From JAALKW01 sp963974485 (lineage in GTDB: Bacteria; Pseudomonadota; Gammaproteobacteria; Legionellales; Legionellaceae): DNA of 64,000 nucleotides. The position numbers and the translations under genes were made by a program. Positions 34,332 through 42,477 of this stretch are shown here, piece by piece. The stretch is taken from assembly GCA_963974485.1 (NCBI GenBank), contig CAXBBS010000004.1:118462-182461 (forward strand), given 5' to 3'. Position 1 is the stretch's first letter; every line of letters begins with the position of its first letter. The notes beneath the pieces are model-generated. The model did no database searches. It worked only from the letters and a program-made list of their open reading frames with translations, and was not told the origin of the DNA.

Positions 34332-34854
34332 AGGGGTCTTTCTTGCCCTCGTGCTTTTGTTTGCAGCGCCAGGATTCTTGGCACTTGTGTTTTATAAGCA
34401 TCCCGCATGGCTTGCGGCTTTACCCACCAATAAAGGTGAGTTTATTCGGCCATCGATGCAACTTGATTTGATCGATAACCCAAAAGAAAAATGGAGCATG
34501 GCGCTTTGGTGCCCGACAGGCTGTGACACGACGTGCGTCAAAACATTTGATCAATTAGCCCGGACCCGGCTTGCTTTGGGTCGACGTTTATATCAAGTTG
34601 ATTTGTGGATGTTACAACCTCAAAATTCAGCCGTGTGTTCTCCTTTCGTGAAGCAAGCGTTTGATAAACAAGACGTTAATCTTCGAAGAATCTCACGCGA
34701 AGAACAAAACACGATCGCGTTGCTAAAAAGCAAGATAAAAATATTTTTAGTCGATCCAAATAATTATATGGTGCTTCAATATTCATCTGAAAATAAACCC
34801 GAAGATATTTTTCATGATTTGAAGCGTTTATTAAGTTCAAAAGAGCAGTCTTAA
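34309..34854 (+). CDS. Cytochrome oxidase-locus protein, single TM, Cys-rich thioredoxin-like
   Basis: A 181-residue protein with one N-terminal membrane helix (about residues 10-30) and a periplasmic domain containing CPTGCDTTC. Proteins at this position between SURF1 and CtaA are frequent in gammaproteobacterial oxidase loci and have a SCO/thioredoxin-like fold; the cysteines could bind copper or act in thiol exchange (inference). The ATG at 34309 lies inside SURF1 (23 bp overlap), giving coupling. The gene ends 1 bp before ctaA. Confidence 0.75.
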   Translation: MKKLTRTKGVFLALVLLFAAPGFLALVFYKHPAWLAALPTNKGEFIRPSMQLDLIDNPKEKWSMALWCPTGCDTTCVKTFDQLARTRLALGRRLYQVDLWMLQPQNSAVCSPFVKQAFDKQDVNLRRISREEQNTIALLKSKIKIFLVDPNNYMVLQYSSENKPEDIFHDLKRLLSSKEQS

Positions 34855-34855
34855 T

Positions 34856-35872
34856 ATGAATATAAATAAATTTAGATGGGTGGCAAGTTTTGCTTTAATC
34901 CTTGCGCTGGGTGTTGTGATGCTGGGTGCGTACACGCGTTTAACGGATGCAGGTTTAGGTTGCCCAGATTGGCCAGGATGTTATGGTAAAATGGTTTTGC
35001 CAAGCCCATCAGTACCCGTGGCACATGCGCAAGCGCAAAATCTGTTCCCCGATATTCCTATCGAATCTCATAAAGCATGGACCGAAATGGCGCATCGTTA
35101 TGTTGCCGGTACGTTAGGCTTGTTTATTGTGTTTTTGGCCGGCATGGCTTGGAAGGGCCCGCGTACAGCTCGTGTATCACCGGTTTTATCGTTTGCGTTA
35201 CTCGGCGTTTTGTTTTTTCAAGCCGCGCTTGGGATGTGGACGGTCACGTTGAAACTTTTGCCTGTGGTTGTGATGGGGCATTTGCTCGGTGGTTTGACGC
35301 TATTAACGCTCTTAACCTGTCTGCGATGGCAATGGAGCCGGTACCCAGGATTTAATTTAAGACCATGGCGTGCTTGGGTTATTTTAGGCTTCGTGATTGT
35401 TGTACTTCAAATTGCTTTGGGTGGATGGGTGAGTGCAAACTATGCAGGTGTTGCTTGCATCGGTTTTCCACAGTGTAATCGACATTGGTTACCCTTATTT
35501 GACTGGGCACATGCGTTTGATGTGTTCTCACCCCTGGGCGCAAATTACCAAGGCGGGGCGCTCGATCAGGCTGCACGTGTGACCATTCAATGGACCCATC
35601 GTGTGGGAGCTGTCATCACGGCAACGTATATTAGTGTGTTATCTCTATGCATGTTACGACGTATTTCTATCAAGCCGGTCCAAATCATGGCGGGTTTAGC
35701 TTTGGTTTTAGTGTGCATTCAATTTTCGTTGGGCATTATCAACGTTGTTTATTTGCTCCCGCGTGCAGTTGCGGTTGCTCACAACGGTGTTGCGGCGTTG
35801 CTTTTAATTACAATGGTGAGTTTATGTTATTTGGTGATGGGAGGGGGTGGGCATGACAACAATCGTAACTAA
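34856..35872 (+). CDS. ctaA: Haem A synthase
   Basis: A 338-residue polytopic protein of the COX15/CtaA family that oxidises the C8 methyl of haem O to a formyl group, giving haem A. Eight membrane helices are apparent. The first-half signature GAYTRLTDAGLGCPDWPGCYG, the MAHRYVAGTLG and the second-half WTHRVGAV and VAHNGVAALLL histidines (haem ligands) are present. It overlaps ctaB by 20 bp. Confidence 0.95.
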   Translation: MNINKFRWVASFALILALGVVMLGAYTRLTDAGLGCPDWPGCYGKMVLPSPSVPVAHAQAQNLFPDIPIESHKAWTEMAHRYVAGTLGLFIVFLAGMAWKGPRTARVSPVLSFALLGVLFFQAALGMWTVTLKLLPVVVMGHLLGGLTLLTLLTCLRWQWSRYPGFNLRPWRAWVILGFVIVVLQIALGGWVSANYAGVACIGFPQCNRHWLPLFDWAHAFDVFSPLGANYQGGALDQAARVTIQWTHRVGAVITATYISVLSLCMLRRISIKPVQIMAGLALVLVCIQFSLGIINVVYLLPRAVAVAHNGVAALLLITMVSLCYLVMGGGGHDNNRN

Positions 35873-36740
35873 TGCTACACGTTCGTTGACATGGCGTGAT
35901 TACTTAGAACTTTGCAAACCACGGGTAGTAGCACTTATGCTCTTGACCGTGCTGGTGGGCATGTATTTAGCCACGCCGGGCTGGGTTCCTCTTCATCTTG
36001 TGTTTAATAGTTTATTAGGTATCGCACTTTGTTCAGGCAGTGCTGCCGCGATTAATCATGTGGTGGATAAACGTATTGACGGGATCATGGCGCGAACAAA
36101 AAAACGTCCTGTGGCACGCGGTCGTTTGAGCGAAAAAAATGCGCTAATTTTTGCTATTACTATTGGGATACTTGGGCTTATCGTGCTGACGTGTTGGGTC
36201 AATAGGTTAACGGCGATCCTGACGTTTATTTCATTGATGGGGTATGCCGGTGTTTATACGGGATATTTAAAGCGAGCCACGCCACAAAACATTGTGATTG
36301 GTGGCCTGGCTGGAGCAGCTCCGCCGTTATTGGGTTGGACGGCCGTGACAAATCATCTTGATCCGCAAGCGTTATTGCTGGTGCTAATTATTTTTGTGTG
36401 GACGCCACCACACTTTTGGGCCTTAGCAATTTACCGGCTAGATGATTACAAACACGCAGAAATTCCCATGCTGCCGGTTACGCATGGCGTTAAATTTACA
36501 AAATTGCATGTGGTGCTCTATACGATTTTACTTATTATTTCGAGCATTTTACCTGTTGTGGTAGGTATGAGTGGCTGGATTTACGGAATTACGGCGGCGG
36601 TGCTTGGCGCTCGATTTTTATTTTGGTCCATAAAGCTGTATTGTAATGAGGCGGGGATAATTGCAATGCAAACGTTTCGGTTTTCCATTGTTTATTTAAT
36701 GCTGCTCTTTGTGGGGTTATTACTGGATCATTATTGGTGA
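35853..36740 (+). CDS. ctaB: Protohaem IX farnesyltransferase (haem O synthase)
   Basis: A 295-residue UbiA-family prenyltransferase that adds a farnesyl group to haem B. The two Asp-rich motifs are NHVVDKRIDGIMARTKKRP and YRLDDYKHAEIPMLP; about nine helices. The ATG at 35853 is preferred to the in-frame GTG at 35847 because GGAGGGGG at 35840-35847 lies just upstream. It is followed by sco after 21 bp. Confidence 0.95.
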   Translation: MTTIVTNATRSLTWRDYLELCKPRVVALMLLTVLVGMYLATPGWVPLHLVFNSLLGIALCSGSAAAINHVVDKRIDGIMARTKKRPVARGRLSEKNALIFAITIGILGLIVLTCWVNRLTAILTFISLMGYAGVYTGYLKRATPQNIVIGGLAGAAPPLLGWTAVTNHLDPQALLLVLIIFVWTPPHFWALAIYRLDDYKHAEIPMLPVTHGVKFTKLHVVLYTILLIISSILPVVVGMSGWIYGITAAVLGARFLFWSIKLYCNEAGIIAMQTFRFSIVYLMLLFVGLLLDHYW

Positions 36741-36761
36741 TTTTATAACGGGAGAATAACG

Positions 36762-37427
36762 ATGGTGAATAAGAAAAAGGCGTTGGTTATTTGTTCAGCC
36801 TTACTTCTCATGTTTGCGGGTGTTATAGCCGATGTATTTTATTCTAAGCATCACGAAGCAAAAAAACGTGCAACAAAAGCACAATTTCATGGAACACTTT
36901 TAGATGTACCACGCCCTGTCAAGGCCTTTGCTTTAACGGGCACAGACGGCACGCCGTTTAACCAAACCAGTTTAAGAGATCAATGGACGATGATCTTTTT
37001 TGGATTTACGCATTGTGGCCTTGTTTGTCCTACCACGATGGCGGAACTCGGTAAAATGTATCGGTTGCTTGAAGAGAAGCATGTTTCTCCGCTGCCTCGG
37101 GTGGTGATGGTGTCGATTGATCCTGCGCGCGATGATTTGGCTGGATTACGTAAATATGTGACGGCGTTTAACCCTAATTTTTATGGTGCACGTGGCAGTG
37201 AGAAAATGACGAAGGCAATGACCAGCGCGTTGGGTATTGCTTACGCGAAAGTCGCGGCTAATCCACATGCGCCAGCCCCAGGGGATGATATTGAGCACAC
37301 CGGTGCTATTATGTTATTTAATCCCATGGGTAAACTTGCTGCATTTTTCACGGGTCCTCATCAAGCCAAAGCTTTAGGTGATGACTATGATTGGCTAATG
37401 AAGCACCCGCATATTGCATCTGAGTAG
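36762..37427 (+). CDS. SCO1/SenC copper chaperone
   Basis: A 221-residue protein with an N-terminal membrane anchor (about 7-26) and a thioredoxin-fold domain. The copper-binding C-x3-C motif is FGFTHCGLVCPTTM and the distal histidine is in DIEHTGAIML. It delivers copper to the CuA site of cytochrome c oxidase. It is the last gene of the assembly operon, and a hairpin follows at 37430. Confidence 0.95.
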   Translation: MVNKKKALVICSALLLMFAGVIADVFYSKHHEAKKRATKAQFHGTLLDVPRPVKAFALTGTDGTPFNQTSLRDQWTMIFFGFTHCGLVCPTTMAELGKMYRLLEEKHVSPLPRVVMVSIDPARDDLAGLRKYVTAFNPNFYGARGSEKMTKAMTSALGIAYAKVAANPHAPAPGDDIEHTGAIMLFNPMGKLAAFFTGPHQAKALGDDYDWLMKHPHIASE

Positions 37428-37429
37428 GT

Positions 37430-37471
37430 ATCAACGTGTAATATGTACGGTTGTTTATATTACACGTTGAT
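37430..37471 (+). terminator. Strong inverted repeat after sco (probable terminator)
   Basis: Perfect 15 bp arms ATCAACGTGTAATAT (37430-37444) and ATATTACACGTTGAT (37457-37471) with a 12 nt loop, followed on the plus strand by TTTTAT. It starts 3 bp after the sco stop. The arms are long but AT-rich; it may also serve the convergent small gene on the minus strand. Confidence 0.75.
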
Positions 37472-37486
37472 TTTATGAATGGTGAA

Positions 37487-37717
37487 TTAGGGGGTAGGGG
37501 TAGCAGCTTCGGGGGACGATGTTGGTGTCAGTGTTAGGGGGGACGGATTTCTTCCTTCTGGAAGTGGCCGAAAAAAGAAGTTTTTTTGTATTAAGTGGGC
37601 CCTTACGGATTCTGCAAAATCAGAATCTGGACTGTCTGTATTGAGACGTCGATGTTTTTCTTGCCATTTATTTCTAAGTTCAAGTTCATTGGGTGTTAAT
37701 TCACGTTTTGAATCCAT
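37487..37717 (-). CDS. Small hypothetical protein
   Basis: A 76-residue protein with a charged helical N-terminal half (LTPNELELRNKWQEKHRR) and a Pro/Ser/Thr-rich tail ending in SSPEAATPTP. No recognised family, signal peptide or membrane segment. It is the only candidate gene in 37.43-37.79 kb; support is limited to an open frame with plausible composition. Confidence 0.45.
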   Translation of the reverse strand: MDSKRELTPNELELRNKWQEKHRRLNTDSPDSDFAESVRAHLIQKNFFFRPLPEGRNPSPLTLTPTSSPEAATPTP

Positions 37718-37787
37718 AATATTTTAATACCTTTTAAATTCGGGGCGCTAAAAATATCAAAAAAAAATCTTGGTGTTAATTTAATGG

Positions 37788-38795
37788 TCATTTAAATTGT
37801 TTGATTATTTCAGAAAGCGCTTGGACCCAGTGGTCTTCATCGTTTAAACACGGGACAAGCGTAAGCTCTTCGCCACCTAAGGCAAGCCACGCTTTTTGGG
37901 CTTCCATACCTATCTCTTCCAATGTTTCAAGGCAATCAGTGACAAAAGCGGGGCAGGCAATCATCAGGCGTTTTATGCCTCTATTTGCAAGTTGTTCTAG
38001 TATTTCATCGGTATAAGGTTTGATCCAAGGGGTTTTCCCAAGTCGTGACTGGAATGCTGTGCTGTATTGATTTTGAGTAAGCCCCAAGGCTTCGACTAAT
38101 TGCCGCGTGGTTTCAAAGCATTGAGCGCGATAACAGCCTGTATTTGAATTTTCGGGTTTAGGGCAGTTTTCTAAACACACGTGCTTGCAACCTGCTTTTT
38201 CAATATGACGGACAGGCAATCCATGATAACTAAACAAGCAATAAATAGGATTATCTAAGTTTAAAAAAGGCTTGATTTGCTCTGCTTGAGCGTTGATAAA
38301 TGCGGGGTGTGCATAAAAATCACGAATTATACGAAGCGAAGGTATCACTGTTTGTGTACTAAAATAGGCAAGCACTTCTTCTAAAGACGAACCGGTGCTG
38401 GATGAGGCGTATTGTGGGTAGAGCGGGAGCACGGTGATGCTGTCGCAATGTGCTAAGTCTTTCATGGCTTGCTTGAGGCTTGGCTCGCCGTAGCGCATGC
38501 CGAGCGCGACGTGATGTGTTGCTTCTAAGTTTTTTTGTAATTTATTTTTAAGATTATTGCTTATCGTGCGTAAAGGCGAGCCTTGGTCTGTCCAAATTTT
38601 TTTGTACGCTTTCGCCGAGCGCTTGCTTCGGAAGGGAAGTATGATGAGGTTAAGTAGGGCATAACGAATCAAAGCCGGTATATCAAGTACGCGTTTGTCC
38701 GATAAAAATACACGAAGGTAGCGACGAACATCTTGAACACGAGGTGATTCGGGTGTTCCCAATTGAATAAGCAATAAACCGTTTTTGTGTTTCAT
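37788..38795 (-). CDS. hemH: Ferrochelatase
   Basis: A 335-residue enzyme that inserts ferrous iron into protoporphyrin IX to make haem. Conserved stretches: GLLLIQLGTPESP at the N-terminus, GMRYGEPSLKQAM, VLPLYPQYASSSTGS, the catalytic-histidine CLFSYHGLPVRH, FQSRLGKTPWIKPYTDE and CPAFVTDCLETLEEIG. A cysteine-rich insert (CKHVCLENCPKPEN) follows the catalytic His. It lies close to ctaA/ctaB and hemB, a haem-supply grouping. Confidence 0.96.
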   Translation of the reverse strand: MKHKNGLLLIQLGTPESPRVQDVRRYLRVFLSDKRVLDIPALIRYALLNLIILPFRSKRSAKAYKKIWTDQGSPLRTISNNLKNKLQKNLEATHHVALGMRYGEPSLKQAMKDLAHCDSITVLPLYPQYASSSTGSSLEEVLAYFSTQTVIPSLRIIRDFYAHPAFINAQAEQIKPFLNLDNPIYCLFSYHGLPVRHIEKAGCKHVCLENCPKPENSNTGCYRAQCFETTRQLVEALGLTQNQYSTAFQSRLGKTPWIKPYTDEILEQLANRGIKRLMIACPAFVTDCLETLEEIGMEAQKAWLALGGEELTLVPCLNDEDHWVQALSEIIKQFK

Positions 38796-38821
38796 CGATT
38801 AAATCCGAGCCGTACATGTGA

Positions 38822-38861
38822 CAATCCAGGGGGCTATTGTAATCGGTAAAACCCTGGATTG
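38822..38861 (-). repeat. Inverted repeat between the cold-shock gene and hemH
   Basis: Perfect 10 bp arms CAATCCAGGG (38822-38831) and CCCTGGATTG (38852-38861) around a 20 nt loop. It lies 22 bp after the cold-shock gene stop on the minus strand, so it may terminate or stabilise that transcript, but there is no clear U-run. Confidence 0.55.
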
Positions 38862-38883
38862 CCATCAATCAGCTATCGTATGC

Positions 38884-39114
38884 TTAAGCTCCTGTGGGCT
38901 CTTCAACTTCGCTTAGAAGGGTGACATTGGTCGCGTGTAGTCCGCGATCCCCTTGGATGGTATCAAAACTAATAAATTGCCCTGCGGTTAAGCTCTTGTA
39001 GCCGGTGCCTTGAATGGATGAGTAATGTACAAAAATATCGGATCCACCATCTTCCGGTAGCACAAACCCCCAACCTTTAGCATTATTAAACCATTTGACT
39101 TCACCTGTCGCCAT
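38884..39114 (-). CDS. Cold-shock domain protein (CspA/CspD-like)
   Basis: A 76-residue single-stranded nucleic acid-binding protein. The RNA-binding motifs are KGWGFVLP (RNP1, with Trp replacing the usual Phe/Tyr) and DIFVHYS (RNP2), after the standard TGEVKWFNNA start. It acts as an RNA chaperone or transcription antiterminator. A GGGAAGG-rich site precedes the ATG. A perfect FNR/Anr-like palindrome lies 95 bp upstream, so oxygen control is possible. Confidence 0.93.
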   Translation of the reverse strand: MATGEVKWFNNAKGWGFVLPEDGGSDIFVHYSSIQGTGYKSLTAGQFISFDTIQGDRGLHATNVTLLSEVEEPTGA

Positions 39115-39208
39115 AAGACTTTCCTTCCCTTTTGATGAGATGCAATCCTTGCATTAAAAATACATGTTTAACATAACGTAAAAAAGAATAACTTATCAAG
39201 TATTTGGC

Positions 39209-39222
39209 TTGATATATATCAA
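39209..39222 (-). promoter_or_regulatory. Perfect FNR/Anr-type box upstream of the cold-shock gene
   Basis: TTGATATATATCAA is an exact match to the FNR/Anr consensus TTGAT-N4-ATCAA. A further inverted half (TATCAAG at 39194-39200) sits next to it, making TATCAAG-N7-CTTGATA. It is 95 bp before the cold-shock ATG and after the hemB stop. No clear promoter at the usual -41.5 spacing was found, so function is inferred. Confidence 0.5.
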
Positions 39223-39235
39223 ATTTACGTTTTTT

Positions 39236-40228
39236 TTATTCATGCCTGTCTTGAAGATAGGCGGCGATGTCTTTGGCAAAATACGTGATGATTAAATCTG
39301 CGCCAGCACGTTTAATGGCTGTTAAGCTTTCAATCATGGTTTGCGTTTCATCGAGAATACCTACTGTCGCAGCAAATTTAAGCATGGCGTACTCACCGCT
39401 TACTTGATAAGCGCACAAGGGCACCTCAGGAAAGCGTGTTTTAATGCGATGAATAATATCCAAATATTGCATGGCGGGTTTGACCATGAGTAAATCAGCA
39501 CCTTCGTTGATATCTAATTCAGCTTCACGAAGCGCTTCGGCCGCATTGGCTGGGTTCATCTGATAGGTTTTTCGATCGCCAAATTTTGGTGCACCTAAAG
39601 CGGCTTCTCGAAAAGGACCGTAAAAATGGGAGCTGTATTTAACGGCATAACTCAAGATTGCGACGTCGGTATGATTGGCTTTATCAAGCGCTTCGCGTAT
39701 GGCCAGCACCATGCCATCGGTCATGCTGCTCGGTGCAACCCAATCTGCACCGGCCTCGGCAAAGCTCACGGCTTGTTGAGCTAGAACTTTGAGGGTTGCA
39801 TCGTTATCAATCTGCTCGCCGTCTAAAATCCCGCAATGTCCATGGTCGGTGTATTCACATAAACATACATCGGCAATCACAAGCAGTGTGGGTGCAATGG
39901 ATTTGATGCGTCGAATTGCTTGCTGAATGATGCCGTGTTTATTTAACGATTGTGTGCCACACGCGTTTTTTTCCGCGGGAAGTCCAAAGAGTAAAACGCT
40001 TTGAATACCTAACGAAATAAGCGTTTTTATTTCTTGCTCTAAGGCTGAGAGAGGTAGTTGATAATAGCCGGGCATGCTGTTAATGGCTTGGGGTGTGTCG
40101 TGTAACTCAGTAATAAATAAAGGCGCTATAAATTGCTCGGCATGAAGATGCGTTTCTTGCAACATAGCGCGGACAGCAGATGTTTTTCGTAGTCGTTTAA
40201 GACGTAAGGGTAATGTATAGCTCATCAT
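39236..40228 (-). CDS. hemB: Porphobilinogen synthase (delta-aminolevulinate dehydratase)
   Basis: A 330-residue enzyme that condenses two 5-aminolevulinates to porphobilinogen. The zinc site is the cysteine triad in DVCLCEYTDHGHCG. The Schiff-base lysines are in LSYAVKYSSHFYGPFREA and LLMVKPA. Length is normal. It begins with two Met codons; either could be used. It lies 26 bp from tamB on the same strand and is probably read from the same direction of transcription. Confidence 0.97.
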   Translation of the reverse strand: MMSYTLPLRLKRLRKTSAVRAMLQETHLHAEQFIAPLFITELHDTPQAINSMPGYYQLPLSALEQEIKTLISLGIQSVLLFGLPAEKNACGTQSLNKHGIIQQAIRRIKSIAPTLLVIADVCLCEYTDHGHCGILDGEQIDNDATLKVLAQQAVSFAEAGADWVAPSSMTDGMVLAIREALDKANHTDVAILSYAVKYSSHFYGPFREAALGAPKFGDRKTYQMNPANAAEALREAELDINEGADLLMVKPAMQYLDIIHRIKTRFPEVPLCAYQVSGEYAMLKFAATVGILDETQTMIESLTAIKRAGADLIITYFAKDIAAYLQDRHE

Positions 40229-40254
40229 GTCACTCTGTTATTAAATTTATTGTT

Positions 40255-42477
40255 CTAATTCGAACGGCTGTATGTAAAATCAATACCGTTACCCACATCA
40301 CTTGCCGTAACTTTTGCACTCAAAAATTTATTGAGTAAATACGTCAGCGTTAAAACGTTACTGTTTTCTTGAAATAATCCGACATTGTAACGTAAATATA
40401 TGCGCTTGGTTATTGATTTCCCCACCATAATTGAGGTTTTCGATACACTACTTGAGCTTGTACCAAGGCTGTTGTTTCTGACATCAAAATCAATGCCTGC
40501 TGATTTTTTTAAATCTTCTAGCATTTTAACGCTTTTTGTTCCTGAGTCTAAGTGCATCGACTTCATGGCTTGTAATAAAATAGTTCCACCTGATTTGCTG
40601 GCTTGGTCTGCCGGTTTGCCAAGTAACAGCATGGATAAGATATTGGCTTGGGATAAATTGGGTGGTTTTGAAAAGAGTTTAACGCGAGGTGAGTCAACGC
40701 GACCACTCACCATGACACCCACCGTTGTTTGATTACCTAAATTTTGAGAATCTAAATTGCTTTCACTAAAATCAAGTAACTGATTTGACCCTTCAAATTG
40801 AGCATTCGCTTGGTTAAATCGGCGTACGGCACGAATACGAAGATTGGGGTTATCAATTTGTTGTCCGAAAAATATAAGCTCCCCACGTTCTATCTTAAGT
40901 TTTTGACCGTAGGCTTCGTAACGCCCGTCACGTAGCTTCAGGCTCCCTTGGGCGGTGAGAGGTTTTTTGGGTTCTTGCGCAAAATGGAGCTGCCCATCAA
41001 TGAAGCCTTGAATGCCTTTGGCATTCACACGAACGTTGTCTCCCATATCTAAAATGACGTTTGCATTGAGGTTAAATGGGTTAGGATCGTGTTCTTCATG
41101 AGTAAACACAACATCGTGTGTGAGTTTTGTCGTGTGATTAAACGAGACAGGAGAAATGAGCGCTTGGGGGATAACGACGCGACCACGGATATCATAAGCC
41201 TGAGGCTTCATCGTTAATGTAAGATTCGGTGAAGCTTTTAAGCCATACTCGGGTGTTGCCATCAGAATAATGTTTTCTCCCTGAATGGTGGCGCTACCGG
41301 TGAGCTCGGGCATGAGTGTTCCTTGGCCGTCTAATGTTAATGGAGGGCTATGATTGGAGTGGACTTTTCCGTGCGCTTCCCAGTTTGTAGCATCGGTTTT
41401 AACAGTGATTTCCATGGGATCTAACGTAATCCCTAATTCGGGTAAGGTCACGCGAGCTTGGCTAAGTGCAATGTCACTTTTAAGTTGGGGTTGATTGAGC
41501 TCTCCCGCTATATGCATCGTTGCATGAATTTTCCCGGCTAAATTTTGAATGAGAGTCCCATCTTCACCTAGCTTGGTGATGCTGTTTAAGAAATCAAACG
41601 AGGCAACATCGAGATGAGCCTCGCCAGTGATGGCTTGCTTAGGTGGAGGAGCACGGTCAAGACGAATGCCGGGAAGTTGTAGTTTTACATCACCGGTTAC
41701 ATGTTGATTTATACCCCAGTTACCGTCAATATTTAACGTTTTAGGCGTGAGATGTAAGTTGATTTCGGCGTGCTTAAATGCAATCGATTCTGGCGTAGAG
41801 CCTTTTGGAAGTTGATACGCTCCCGGTGTTAGGTAAGCTTTCAGTGTTGCGTTTTTTACGTCGTGAATGGTTGCGTCGGTAATCAATGTGCTATTTAAGG
41901 CGGCAAGACTTGGATCTAAACGTTTTAAATCGGCGAGTTTAGCCTGTATCGTCCAGGGACCTTTGAACGGACCTTTAATCACCACATGATTATCGCCAAG
42001 TACGAACAGGCTTGTGATGATATGCCCGTTGGTATAGACATTCGCGTTGAGTAGGCCTTGGGGCAATAGTAGCGCTGTATTGCCTTTGAGATAAAGTGAT
42101 TTGTGTAACCAAGCGCCTTTGAGGGTAAACGCGTCTAGACTCCGTTCTACACCGTTTGCTATCACCGAAAGCTGGGCAAGTTCCAGTTTATCAAGCGTGA
42201 TATGCAGTGGAAGAAGTGAGTCAATATGCCAGGATAAATGCGCCGCACCGAGACGTAAGGTACGATCTTTTTCGAGGTAGGTTAAATTTTTAAAGCTGAG
42301 CTTTTTCCAGACATAGCCGTCAATATGCTCTACGTGTAAGGTTCCGGGTAAAACTTTATTACCGAGTTTAAACATCAGTTGCATGCCAGCCGTTGTGCCT
42401 AGCAAAAACCATAGTATACCTATCAGTAATATCAGTAGGCAAAGGATACGAAATAAAAGTGAACGTATGTATTTCAT
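40255..42477 (-). CDS. tamB: Translocation and assembly module subunit TamB
   Basis: A 740-residue envelope-spanning protein with an N-terminal membrane helix (about 6-30), a long repetitive beta-taco region and the conserved C-terminal DUF490/TamB domain (from about 480, including LKLRDGRYEAYGQKLKIERG and the ILSMLLLGKP stretch), ending in LTYLLNKFLSAKVTASD-type beta strands. It is shorter than E. coli TamB (1259 aa). TamB works with TamA in outer membrane protein and lipid transport. The start overlaps the tamA stop by one base (TAATG). Confidence 0.93.
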   Translation of the reverse strand: MKYIRSLLFRILCLLILLIGILWFLLGTTAGMQLMFKLGNKVLPGTLHVEHIDGYVWKKLSFKNLTYLEKDRTLRLGAAHLSWHIDSLLPLHITLDKLELAQLSVIANGVERSLDAFTLKGAWLHKSLYLKGNTALLLPQGLLNANVYTNGHIITSLFVLGDNHVVIKGPFKGPWTIQAKLADLKRLDPSLAALNSTLITDATIHDVKNATLKAYLTPGAYQLPKGSTPESIAFKHAEINLHLTPKTLNIDGNWGINQHVTGDVKLQLPGIRLDRAPPPKQAITGEAHLDVASFDFLNSITKLGEDGTLIQNLAGKIHATMHIAGELNQPQLKSDIALSQARVTLPELGITLDPMEITVKTDATNWEAHGKVHSNHSPPLTLDGQGTLMPELTGSATIQGENIILMATPEYGLKASPNLTLTMKPQAYDIRGRVVIPQALISPVSFNHTTKLTHDVVFTHEEHDPNPFNLNANVILDMGDNVRVNAKGIQGFIDGQLHFAQEPKKPLTAQGSLKLRDGRYEAYGQKLKIERGELIFFGQQIDNPNLRIRAVRRFNQANAQFEGSNQLLDFSESNLDSQNLGNQTTVGVMVSGRVDSPRVKLFSKPPNLSQANILSMLLLGKPADQASKSGGTILLQAMKSMHLDSGTKSVKMLEDLKKSAGIDFDVRNNSLGTSSSSVSKTSIMVGKSITKRIYLRYNVGLFQENSNVLTLTYLLNKFLSAKVTASDVGNGIDFTYSRSN

